From Coriobacteriia bacterium (GTDB lineage Bacteria; Actinomycetota; Coriobacteriia; Coriobacteriales; UBA8131): a stretch of DNA of 5,775 nucleotides. The position numbers were made by a program, and so were the translations under genes. Below the pieces are notes generated by a model. It saw only the letters and a program-made list of their open reading frames with translations, was not told where the DNA came from and ran no database searches. The stretch lies in NCBI GenBank assembly GCA_009781525.1, contig WQXZ01000113.1, forward strand, positions 1-5,775. Direction: 5' to 3'. Of the stretch, positions 1 to 5,656 are shown piece by piece; the first letter of the stretch is position 1, and every line of letters starts with the position of its first letter.

Positions 1-3000
1 CCGTTTGCCTGGCGTGTCAGGGTGGCAGATTGCTTTTCTCCCTTATTATCTGTATATGAAATCTTAACTGTATCTTCGAGATAGCCTTGCTGGGGAGCGA
101 GAGTAAATATGAACTGACCGTCTGTCATCGTGACGCGACCGTTCTTGGTCGCGGCGATTGTCACGTCATATTGCTTTGTGTCACCACCGGCTACGACAAT
201 ACTTACACCGGTCTTTTTCTGCTCAGCAACGATTTCATCTTTGGGTTTATCTGGGTCTTCTTCTTTCTTGGTTTCTCCAGCTGGTTTAGCTGAAGCCGCT
301 TTGACTGGCGACGCATCAGCAATCAGAGAGTTCTGAGTAATAGCAATAGCTTCAATCTTGAGCTCACCATCGGTGGTGATGATACCGGTAGTGGGATCTG
401 TGGCGCTTGTCTTTATATTTACTATGACCTGATTGTTGTTGCTGACAACAGCCACAGCCAGAGCACCGGTCAAATTGTTTGATGAGGTGTTTCCGGACTC
501 TGACTTCTTTGAAGTGTCAGTTTTTGCATTCGGGTCTTTATCTTCGAATTCAGCAGTGAAGGTTACATTGGCAGCTGGCATCAGTAAGGTGTACTTGCCA
601 TTAGCATCTTTATTCAACGGCAAGGTGTGCTCGACACCATCCAGTGTGTACTTGGCAACCAGTGTGCCTTCTTTGAGTTGCTTGCCGCTGGCTGGGTTGA
701 CTGTGATCGTCACGGTCTGGCCATCATCGGCTTTATCGGTCTCGGGGATAATTGCACCGAGTGAGTTTTCGCTAGAGTCTTTTCCCTGATACGCAGTCAG
801 GGTGTATTTACTACCAAAGCTCTTGCTGTCGGTATCGTTGCCGTCAGCATCTTTGGTTGCGCCATCCAATGCGTCAGTTGCATTGACGCCTTTGTTGCCG
901 GTGTTGTCGTTGCCAGTTGCTGGAGGAGTCTCACCGGCAGCCAGCTCAACGAAGGTAGCTTTAATGGTCACTTCAGCGTCTGGCATTGTGAAGCTGTACT
1001 TGCCATCGACAGCTGTGATGGTGGTTGTAGTTTTGGTTGTGTCGCCTGGCGCCAGGTAGGTGATAGTCAGGGTTCCGAGCTTGTAGCCTTCATTCGGAGT
1101 AACCTTGATATTGACAGTCTCCCCTGACTTGGCGCGAGAGGGAGTTGAAACCGCACCGTTCTCTTCAGCGCCAGCATTGATCTTGTTGCCCTCAGTTGAA
1201 GCCAAGCCTTCGCCGGCTTTATCCATCTTGTCTTTGTTTTTGTCGCCTGTCATCGATTCTTTCAGAGTCTTGAATACTCCGCCAAGCATATCTGTGATTT
1301 GCTTGGTAGTGTTACCGCTCGAGTCAGACTTGCCATCGCCGCCCTTGCTGGCGTTAGGATCACTGGAGATTGCCTTGGTGGTAACACGCTCATCAGCTTT
1401 GGCGCGAAGTGTGATGTCGCCCCCTGCTGTCAGCGATGCATTGTCAAGTATCTTTACCCAGACATCCTGGAGTACTACGGTTACCGCAACGAACCCGCCA
1501 TAGCTGTTTCCCTCCGAACCTGTCTTGGTATCTTTGGGGTCGTCCTCTTTGCCATCGTTTGTACCAGTGGTCTCTTTGGTCTCAGCAGTCTTTCCCTGCG
1601 CAGCAGCGATAACTTTAATCGTGCCACTTGCAGCAATCAGGATTGTGGTCTCTGCCTTGATGCTGCCATATACTTCTACATAAGTATCAGAAACAACAAC
1701 ACCGACAGCAATCGCAAGCGGTAGCTTGCCTGTGGTTGCCTTAGCGGTAATTGTGATATTTGAGACTGCAGTTATCTCAACCGATGCGCCAGCCAAAATG
1801 ACAGCCTTCTCGTTGATAATGACTCCGGAGTCAGACACAGCCACAGCAACAACCAGAGGTATATATATAGCTGCCAGAGTAGAGTTGCTTACTTCAAACT
1901 TGACTTCGAGTTCAGACTTGATCTGAATGCGACCGCCGGCAATCACTTTACCATCGATGATGATTTCTACATTACCAACCTTGACTGTGACAAAGTTAAT
2001 ACCCGCAATCGGCAGGAAGCCGTGAGTCTGCTTGATGGTTGCAGTCATGAAAATCGAACCAGTTGCGATAAGCTCGGCACCTTCTGCTACCTTGATGACA
2101 ACTTTGCTGTATGCATCAAAGAGCGACACCTCAAGGCTGTCGGTGGCACCATCTGGCAAAGGCAGGTTGTCGATAAAGGTGTCTTTGGCTTTGATGTTGA
2201 CATCGTCGTCAAAGGCTTCGACTGTGATAATCATGGCAGTTACGATTCCGAAGAAGGTAATCTGGCGCCCCTTGATAGTAAGGTTAAGACCATCGGCAGT
2301 GATGCTGTTGACACCATACTCCTGCTCACCAGGCTGGATAATCACATTACAGAGAAAACCAGCTCCAGCAAAAGCCAAGTTGCCTAAAATGAGCAACCCG
2401 TCCGTATTCTCAACGGTGAAGCCGTCGTGCTCGGCTACTTTGAGTATGTAGTTGGTAAATGGATTGCTGAGTGTAAATGTCCAGAAGCCATCGACTTCTG
2501 TGGCATCTTCAAGCTTCAGCTCGATCTCAGGCTTGTTCTTCAGCTCATCGGTGAAGTCCTGAATCGCTGCAGCAACAGTCTTCAACTGCTTGCTGTCGGA
2601 GTTCTCAAGAACGATTTCGTTCTTTTCGTCTGCATCAACAGTAAAGCTATTGTTGGTGGAATCTTTTAGAAGAGTGCCGGTGAAGTGAACGCGATTGCGT
2701 CCTTCTCCCCCATCGATATTAATGGTTGAGATGAAGTTGGCAACTGAGATGTCAATGTTCACCGTATCGTCGCCGGCTCCGGTATTGATGGTCGCGCTGT
2801 TGCTTTCTAACGTTGTAGCAGCAGTATCGCCCTTACCGGAAATGGTAACGGTGTCATTACCAGCGCCAGTTGTAATAACGACAGTAGTATCGCCAGAAAC
2901 GACAACCACAATGGTGTCGTCTTTGACGGTACCAACAATAGTCATGGTCGAATTCTCAACAGTGGTTGTTGATCCGGGAGAGTAGAAAAGCCCGACAACC

Positions 3001-3833
3001 TGCACATTGACACCGTTAATGACAATGTTGCCATTGATGTTCACTAAACCTTTGGAGTTCGCTGCCTCAAAGGATGTCTGATCAATCAGATCCTTCTCGC
3101 CAGCTGGCTTGGTATACGCATCATCTGCGACCAAGAAGAGCGTGAATTGCTTTAAGAACTCATCAAGATCAGTAATGCCAAGCGCAGCAGCATCGATAGA
3201 TTCACGGTTTATGGTGATATCGCCATCGTATTCGCCTGCTGTGATTGCAATGGTAATAGATTTAGAATCGCTTGTCAGAGAGGCTAAGGCCTTCTCAACA
3301 GCCTTTTGAATTGCGTTGGATGAAGCTATGACTTCCTTGGTCACTTTTTCATTGCCAACTGGGTCGGATTCTGTCTTGGTAATCTGGTCTGCTCCTGGTA
3401 CAGGAGCGTCTTTTGGCAGGGTAATAGCCTGCTCACCATCGGTCAGATAAAGCTGTTCGCTTTTCTCGCCGGTTTCGGAATTCTCTGTTGTTTCGCGGGT
3501 GTACGAGGGAAGGTCGTTTTTGAAGGTTAAATCATCATTTGTGCCAAGGTCAGACACCTTGTTTTCTCCAGTTGCACGGTCATCACTGGTGTCGTGTTCT
3601 ACGATGGATGCGCTGCCATCCTTGGCAGCCAGTTCAACAGCATTGCTGACATCATCGTCAGCAGCCCAGGCAATAGCTGGAAGGGCGATAGCCACTGTGG
3701 TTGCTACCGCCAATCCGAGTATGAAACCCGCTATTCGAGTGGTATATCGAGTCAAAGAGGGCTTAGTCTTATCGACTGTTCTTAGCCCCTTGGATAAGCC
3801 AAAATCCTGCAGCAAATGCTGTGATGTAGCCAT
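1..3833 (-). CDS. Giant exported beta-helical repeat protein, probable filamentous surface adhesin (5' part; C-terminus beyond the left edge)
   Basis: The frame is open from the ATG at 3831-3833 to the left edge, 1277 codons without a stop; I checked every codon. An in-frame TGA (3843-3845) just upstream, and GAGGGG six bases before the ATG, fix this start. Residues 1-57 are a signal peptide and about 58-170 an acidic linker. At about 173-210, NAIQKAVEKAL followed by ITIAITAGEYDGDITIN resembles the N-cap of right-handed parallel beta-helix proteins. Residues 304-383 carry GAGNDTVTI, GAGDDTVNI and GGEGRNRVHF strands. About 607-821 and 1123-1174 hold five divergent Val/Ala-rich modules, with InlB-B-like domains at 904-963, 1009-1097 and from 1220. 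I saw one cysteine (residue 495) and no catalytic motif. The pattern recalls LktA-type filamentous adhesins and other beta-strand-repeat surface proteins. The adhesin role is inferred; the anchor is unseen. Confidence 0.85.
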   Translation of the reverse strand, partial: MATSQHLLQDFGLSKGLRTVDKTKPSLTRYTTRIAGFILGLAVATTVAIALPAIAWAADDDVSNAVELAAKDGSASIVEHDTSDDRATGENKVSDLGTNDDLTFKNDLPSYTRETTENSETGEKSEQLYLTDGEQAITLPKDAPVPGADQITKTESDPVGNEKVTKEVIASSNAIQKAVEKALASLTSDSKSITIAITAGEYDGDITINRESIDAAALGITDLDEFLKQFTLFLVADDAYTKPAGEKDLIDQTSFEAANSKGLVNINGNIVINGVNVQVVGLFYSPGSTTTVENSTMTIVGTVKDDTIVVVVSGDTTVVITTGAGNDTVTISGKGDTAATTLESNSATINTGAGDDTVNIDISVANFISTINIDGGEGRNRVHFTGTLLKDSTNNSFTVDADEKNEIVLENSDSKQLKTVAAAIQDFTDELKNKPEIELKLEDATEVDGFWTFTLSNPFTNYILKVAEHDGFTVENTDGLLILGNLAFAGAGFLCNVIIQPGEQEYGVNSITADGLNLTIKGRQITFFGIVTAMIITVEAFDDDVNIKAKDTFIDNLPLPDGATDSLEVSLFDAYSKVVIKVAEGAELIATGSIFMTATIKQTHGFLPIAGINFVTVKVGNVEIIIDGKVIAGGRIQIKSELEVKFEVSNSTLAAIYIPLVVAVAVSDSGVIINEKAVILAGASVEITAVSNITITAKATTGKLPLAIAVGVVVSDTYVEVYGSIKAETTILIAASGTIKVIAAAQGKTAETKETTGTNDGKEDDPKDTKTGSEGNSYGGFVAVTVVLQDVWVKILDNASLTAGGDITLRAKADERVTTKAISSDPNASKGGDGKSDSSGNTTKQITDMLGGVFKTLKESMTGDKNKDKMDKAGEGLASTEGNKINAGAEENGAVSTPSRAKSGETVNIKVTPNEGYKLGTLTITYLAPGDTTKTTTTITAVDGKYSFTMPDAEVTIKATFVELAAGETPPATGNDNTGNKGVNATDALDGATKDADGNDTDSKSFGSKYTLTAYQGKDSSENSLGAIIPETDKADDGQTVTITVNPASGKQLKEGTLVAKYTLDGVEHTLPLNKDANGKYTLLMPAANVTFTAEFEDKDPNAKTDTSKKSESGNTSSNNLTGALAVAVVSNNNQVIVNIKTSATDPTTGIITTDGELKIEAIAITQNSLIADASPVKAASAKPAGETKKEEDPDKPKDEIVAEQKKTGVSIVVAGGDTKQYDVTIAATKNGRVTMTDGQFIFTLAPQQGYLEDTVKISYTDNKGEKQSATLTRQAN
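3..176 (-). repeat. Divergent InlB-B-type repeat domain 3 (cut by the window edge)
   Basis: From residue 1220, KQYDVTIAATKNGRVTM followed by GQFIFTLAPQQGYLEDTVKI gives the leading strand, the G-x-x-I-x-x-x-x-P-x-x-G-Y core and a following I-S-Y strand, as in domains 1 and 2. The Y-x-M-P end of the domain lies outside the window. Confidence 0.6.
312..467 (-). repeat. Fifth beta-helix module (residues about 1123-1174)
   Basis: GALAVAVVSNNNQVIVNI opens a unit like those at 1371-2015 and TDGELKIEAIAIT closes it, so the beta-helical stalk resumes after the two InlB-B-type domains. An Asp/Lys/Glu-rich linker and a third InlB-B-type domain follow. Confidence 0.6.
543..809 (-). repeat. Divergent InlB-B-type repeat domain 2
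   Basis: Residues 1009-1097 start with KYTLTAYQG, continue with GQTVTITVNPASGKQL and close with GKYTLLMPAANVTFTAEF. This is the same plan as domain 1 plus the leading Y-T-L-T strand; the usual G-Y after the proline is G-K here. Between the leading strand and the core is an insert of about 20 residues rich in Ser, Asp and Glu. Confidence 0.7.
945..1124 (-). repeat. Divergent InlB-B-type repeat domain 1
   Basis: Residues 904-963 run from GETVNIKVTPNEGYKLG through ITY and GKYSFTMPDAEVTIKATF. The G-x-x-V-x-I-x-V-x-P-x-x-G-Y opening and the Y-x-F-x-M-P-x-x-x-V-T-x-x-A-x-F ending are the hallmarks of divergent InlB B-repeat domains (Flg_new_2-like), small beta folds found in surface proteins of Gram-positive bacteria. 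Hydrophilic linkers flank it. Confidence 0.75.
1371..2015 (-). repeat. Four tandem divergent beta-helix modules (residues about 607-821)
   Basis: Four successive units share the plan of a hydrophobic Ala/Val strand, a short polar turn, VxI strands, an A-G-G or A-S-G turn, then IxIxAxA. They begin at LPIAGINFVTV (607), IPLVVAVAVSD (658), LPLAIAVGVVVSD (704) and GGFVAVTVVLQD (779). Their second halves read IAGGRIQIKSE, LAGASVEITAV, AASGTIKVIAA and TAGGDITLRAK. Identity is low at both DNA and protein level, so the units are old. A hydrophilic linker of about 30 residues separates units 3 and 4. A fifth unit lies at 312-467. Confidence 0.65.
2685..2924 (-). repeat. Degenerate GxGxDxVxI strands in the giant protein
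   Basis: Residues 304-383 contain KDDTIVVVV (304), GAGNDTVTI (323), GAGDDTVNI (352) and GGEGRNRVHF (375). They resemble hemolysin-type calcium-binding strands, but are spaced 19 to 29 residues apart rather than in 9-residue tandem. They may be turns of the beta-helix that keep some Asp/Asn-Gly calcium-type loops. Calcium binding is a guess; the last copy has lost its Asp. Confidence 0.5.
3663..3833 (-). other. Signal peptide of the giant protein, with an unusually long N-region
   Basis: Residues 1-33 are polar and end in SLTRYTTR. A hydrophobic core follows at about 34-56 (IAGFILGLAVATTVAIALP and on), ending in a signal-peptidase-I-like AWA before ADDDV, so cleavage is likely after Ala57. 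The N-region is several times longer than in an ordinary Sec signal. Extended signals are known on very large surface proteins, but I see neither a YSIRK nor a KxYKxGKxW motif. Confidence 0.75.
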
Positions 3834-3839
3834 GTTCAA

Positions 3840-3845
3840 CCCCTC
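3840..3845 (-). promoter_or_regulatory. Ribosome binding site of the giant protein gene
   Basis: GAGGGG stands six bases before the ATG at 3831-3833. The TGA formed at 3843-3845 closes the same frame, so no longer N-terminus is possible. This decides the start. Confidence 0.75.
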
Positions 3846-3865
3846 ATTTACTAAAAAGCAAACTC

Positions 3866-3892
3866 ACCTGGACGCGACTCCTCGCGCCAGGT
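3866..3892 (-). promoter_or_regulatory. Leader hairpin upstream of the giant protein gene
   Basis: On the minus strand ACCTGG-CGCG-AGGAGT-CGCG-T-CCAGGT folds into ten GC-rich pairs with one bulged T and a six-base loop; the loop contains AGGAG. It ends 32 bases before the start codon, and the sequence after it is mildly T-rich (TTTGCTTTTTAG). It could protect the 5' end of the mRNA, act as a weak attenuator, or bind a protein. The structure is visible; the role is not. Confidence 0.55.
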
Positions 3893-3899
3893 TGCAGTA

Positions 3900-3929
3900 A
3901 TTGTACCCTTGTCTGGTCACAAAAGTGAC
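3900..3929 (-). promoter_or_regulatory. Possible promoter and operator of the giant protein gene
   Basis: A perfect palindrome, GTCAC-AAAA-GTGAC, occupies 3916-3929. A TACAAT box (3900-3905, minus strand) follows it, which would place the transcription start near 3893, at the foot of the leader hairpin. No TTGACA-like -35 box stands at the right distance; the palindrome covers that place, as expected for an activator-dependent or repressed promoter. The site matches no regulator I can name. Confidence 0.3.
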
Positions 3930-4214
3930 AGGAATAGCAAAAAAGATGCCTTTATAAACGATTATTTTTAAGCGGTTATTAGTGTTTATTTTGCCATTAG
4001 ATTGCTATCATTTACCTGTTCTAACTGCCATTCTATTTATAGCAGTTTTGCTTTTTGTGCGTTGTTTATTGACGCAAAACCGAGGGTTTTATCCCCAGAA
4101 AATGCTTGTTTTTGGTATGTTTACGGCTCCTAACGCACTACTGTGAAAAGGACAAACGCCGGCTCTGAAGTGCACTTATCTTTTTGACTGAGCGAGTATC
4201 TATTCTGGAATAAA
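3930..4214. other. AT-rich intergenic region with no gene
   Basis: This stretch lies between the rplT terminator and the putative promoter of the giant gene. It holds no convincing reading frame. Short inverted repeats are present: AACTGC with GCAGTT (4023-4047), TTTTGTGCGT with ACGCAAAA (4053-4079), and GTGCGTT with AACGCAC (4057-4063 and 4132-4138). TATAAAT on the minus strand inside the first repeat is a second -10 candidate without a -35 partner. The region is likely regulatory space for the giant gene, but nothing in it is decisive. Confidence 0.4.
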
Positions 4215-4244
4215 TAGAAGCGGCGTTATTATATGCCGCTTCTA
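4215..4244 (-). terminator. Rho-independent terminator of the infC-rpmI-rplT operon
   Basis: TAGAAGCGGC and GCCGCTTCTA form a perfect ten-pair stem around a ten-base loop, 53 bases after the rplT stop. On the minus strand TTTATTCC follows, a short broken T-tract. The symmetric stem could also act on the other strand, where no gene needs it. Confidence 0.75.
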
Positions 4245-4297
4245 CTCTGATTTATACTGTAAAACAAACTACATTACTTAAGCATGGTGCTATTGTC

Positions 4298-4663
4298 CTA
4301 AGCTGCTACCTCCAAGGCCTTCTTTGCAAGATCGGTTAATGCTGTGAAAGCTGTAGGGTCGTTGACAGCGATATCAGCTAAGACCTTGCGATCAAGGTCG
4401 ATACCTGCACGCTTCAGTCCATTGATAAAAACCGAATAGCTCAGTCCATTCAGTCTAGCAGCAGCGTTGATGCGAGTGATCCAGAGTCTGCGAATCACGC
4501 GCTTCTTGTTGCGGCGATCGCGATGGGCATATGCCAATGAGTGTTGAACCTGCTCTTTGGCGGCTTTATACGATCTTGATTTTGCTCCATAGTAACCACG
4601 AGCCCTTGCCAGTACTACACGGCGCTTTTTACGGGCAGAAACCGAACGTTTAACACGAGTCAT
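4298..4663 (-). CDS. rplT: 50S ribosomal protein L20
   Basis: The 121-residue product matches L20 end to end; the family is usually about 117-120 residues. Visible hallmarks are the basic RNA-binding N-terminal helix with RARGYYGAKSRSYKAAKEQV (about 21-40), HRDRRNKKR followed by LWITRINAAAR (about 47-71), and the C-terminal globular part with GLSYSVFINGLKRAGI and LDRKVLADIA. L20 binds 23S rRNA early in assembly of the large subunit. In several bacteria it also represses its own operon by binding an rRNA-like fold in the leader mRNA. The gene starts 14 nt after the rpmI stop, with AGGGTG eight bases before the ATG, so it is co-transcribed with rpmI. It is the last gene before the terminator at 4215-4244. 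Confidence 0.97.
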   Translation of the reverse strand: MTRVKRSVSARKKRRVVLARARGYYGAKSRSYKAAKEQVQHSLAYAHRDRRNKKRVIRRLWITRINAAARLNGLSYSVFINGLKRAGIDLDRKVLADIAVNDPTAFTALTDLAKKALEVAA

Positions 4664-4677
4664 TTAAATCACACCCT

Positions 4678-4875
4678 TTACCTGAGCCCGAGATTCCGAG
4701 CAATAACTTTGCGGTCAGAAGGAGCTACCTCTTGAAGCTTGTCAAAGCCGCGTTTAGCCTTCGGTGATTTCTTTTCTTTCAGATGGCTTTTATATGCCTT
4801 CCCTCGCATAATCTTGCCTGTACCTGTTACTCGGAAACGCTTGGCAGTAGCCTTATGCGTTTTCATTTTTGGCAT
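4678..4875 (-). CDS. rpmI: 50S ribosomal protein L35
   Basis: The 65 residues start with the family signature MPKMKTHKATAKRF, followed by GTGKIMRGKAYKSH and a Lys/Arg-rich body ending in ARNLGLR. This is the normal length and composition of L35, a small basic protein of the large subunit. Its ATG lies inside infC: the two frames overlap by 23 bp. Its Shine-Dalgarno (AAGGAG, seven bases upstream) is also infC coding sequence, which points to translational coupling with IF-3 synthesis. rplT follows after 14 nt. Confidence 0.97.
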   Translation of the reverse strand: MPKMKTHKATAKRFRVTGTGKIMRGKAYKSHLKEKKSPKAKRGFDKLQEVAPSDRKVIARNLGLR

Positions 4876-5407
4876 TCTTCGTCTCCTTGTCCTTCTTCTT
4901 CAATGGGGCGATTAACATGAACATATTACGCCCCTCCAGCTTAGGCTGATTCTCGATTATTGCGTCATTTTTGAGATCCTCAGCCAGTGTCTCCAGGATG
5001 TTCAATCCGAACTCAGGATGAGCCATTTCGCGCCCTCTGAACATGATTGTCACCTTGACTTTTGCCCCGCCGTCAAGAAACCTAAGTATGTGTTTTTTCT
5101 TTGTTTCATAGTCACCGGTGTCGATCTTGGGACGGAATTTCATCTCTTTGATCTCAACCTTTGTCTGGTTTCTCCGAGCAGCTTTGGCTTTCATTTCCTG
5201 TTCGTATTTGAATTTGCCGTAATCCATGATACGCGTCACCGGTGGGTTTGCGTCAGGGGCAATCTCTACCAAATCGTAGCCCTGTTCGTCTGCAATTCTT
5301 TGGGCTTCATCGATGTCGAATATCCCAAGTTGAGTACCATCAACGCCGATCAGGCGTACCTCATCGGCCATGATCTCCTCGTTTAAGCGTGGATCCGTAG
5401 CGGCTAT
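4853..5407 (-). CDS. infC: Translation initiation factor IF-3, starting at a rare AUA codon
   Basis: The product has 184 residues from the AUA at 5405-5407. IF-3 binds the 30S subunit, prevents premature joining of the 50S, and proofreads the start codon and initiator tRNA. The N-terminal domain contains PRLNEEIMADEVRLIG (about 6-21); the joining helix has RIMDYGKFKYEQ (59-70); the C-terminal domain has IKEMKFRPKID (86-96), FRGREM (123-128) and EGRNMFMLIAP (158-168), followed by a Lys-rich tail. The first ATG (5369-5371) would remove the conserved N-E-x-I strand. The AUA is preceded by GGAGGTGA at ideal spacing, and its frame supplies AATDPRLNEEI. A non-canonical infC start is known from other bacteria (AUU in Escherichia coli), where IF-3 represses its own translation; the same control is likely here. 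The last eight codons overlap rpmI. Confidence 0.95.
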   Translation of the reverse strand: MAATDPRLNEEIMADEVRLIGVDGTQLGIFDIDEAQRIADEQGYDLVEIAPDANPPVTRIMDYGKFKYEQEMKAKAARRNQTKVEIKEMKFRPKIDTGDYETKKKHILRFLDGGAKVKVTIMFRGREMAHPEFGLNILETLAEDLKNDAIIENQPKLEGRNMFMLIAPLKKKDKETKNAKNENA

Positions 5408-5411
5408 TGTG

Positions 5412-5419
5412 TCACCTCC
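5412..5419 (-). promoter_or_regulatory. Ribosome binding site that sets the infC AUA start
   Basis: GGAGGTGA is close to a perfect Shine-Dalgarno and ends four bases before the AUA at 5407. It is about 40 bases from the first ATG, too far to serve it. It lies directly after the T-tract of the attenuator terminator, so a transcript stopped there lacks it. Confidence 0.85.
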
Positions 5420-5425
5420 AAATCT

Positions 5426-5451
5426 AAAAAAACCTGCTATTATACGGCAGG
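5426..5451 (-). terminator. Attenuator terminator in the infC leader
   Basis: CCTGC and GCAGG pair around a nine-base loop (CGTATAATA), followed at once by seven T. It stands just before the infC ribosome binding site and within the operon's own leader, so it must be conditional. The stem is short (five pairs), which fits a structure stabilised or undone by a regulator. Confidence 0.7.
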
Positions 5452-5583
5452 CTGTAAGGTAAGAAAAACAAATCTGGATAAGACCCAGGCATTCTATTCT
5501 GACCAGACAGCCGCCCCTTGGCGCTGAAAGGTGGGGATGATTACTCCCACTTCAAAGCTATCTCTATATAAGAGATGCGCTAG

Positions 5584-5592
5584 ATTCTATCA
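5584..5592 (-). promoter_or_regulatory. Probable extended -10 promoter of the infC operon
   Basis: TGATAGAAT fits the extended -10 form TGnTAnAAT, with one change in the -10 box. It lies just after the preceding gene's terminator and would start transcription near 5577, at the first leader hairpin. No good -35 box is seen; the expected place falls within the terminator stem. Confidence 0.45.
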
Positions 5593-5602
5593 CACTTTAT
5601 TA

Positions 5603-5630
5603 GAAAAGGGACGGCAATCCGTCCCTTTTC
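5603..5630 (-). terminator. Rho-independent terminator of the upstream gene
   Basis: GAAAAGGGACGG and CCGTCCCTTTTC form a perfect twelve-pair stem with a four-base loop, 26 bases after the stop codon at 5657-5659. The T-run is within the second arm, and its A-run partner makes the signal look bidirectional. It separates the preceding gene from the infC promoter. Confidence 0.85.
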
Positions 5631-5656
5631 GTTTGCGAATGTGGTTCGAATACTAT

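Larger units (their letters stand above)
5408..5577 (-). promoter_or_regulatory. Structured leader of the infC operon, probable L20-responsive attenuator
   Basis: The leader of about 170 nt contains, in order: ATCTCT-TATAT-AGAGAT; GTGGG/CCCAC (5531-5550); a strong hairpin of CAGCGCC with GGCGGCTG (5508-5526, one bulge, AAGG loop); CTGG/CCAG; and the terminator at 5426-5451. GGCGGCTG (5508-5515) can also pair with CAGCCTGCC (5446-5454), which contains the first arm of the terminator. Local hairpin and terminator are therefore one state, and the long-range pairing with read-through is the other. In Bacillus subtilis L20 causes premature termination in the leader of this same operon, so L20 is the likely effector. 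The effector is inferred; the pairings are visible. Confidence 0.65.

Noticed and set aside
2685..2924. RTX toxin with type I secretion
   Set aside because: The GxGxDxVxI strands are not in nine-residue tandem, and the protein carries an N-terminal Sec-type signal peptide.
87..3900. A row of plus-strand open frames of 60 to 140 codons opposite the giant gene
   Set aside because: They lie antisense to one continuous 1277-codon minus-strand frame with clear protein repeats. The plus-strand products are Ser/Val/Leu-rich without motifs and lack consistent ribosome binding sites, as expected for shadows.
4023..4079. Two short imperfect inverted repeats in the intergenic region as operators
   Set aside because: The arms are short or interrupted and the spacers are long, so they could be chance. 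They are recorded in the intergenic entry only.
4057..4138. GTGCGTT and AACGCAC as a closing stem of a riboswitch or small RNA
   Set aside because: Seven-base arms about 70 bases apart are expected by chance in an AT-rich region of this length, and the enclosed sequence shows no strong inner helices and matches no riboswitch consensus I recall.
5369..5371. ATG as the infC start, with GAGGAG just before it
   Set aside because: The GAGGAG is only three bases from the ATG and encodes the conserved Glu-Glu of the IF-3 N-E-x-I strand. The AUA 12 codons upstream has a better Shine-Dalgarno and gives the full family N-terminus.
5018..5386. Plus-strand open frame of 122 codons opposite infC
   Set aside because: It is antisense to the highly conserved IF-3 gene, and its product resembles no family.
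5439..5444. TATAAT on the minus strand as a promoter -10 box for infC
   Set aside because: It lies in the loop of the attenuator terminator and has no -35 box at 16 to 18 bases. A start there would give a leader of only about 25 nt; the extended -10 at 5584-5592 fits the structured leader better.
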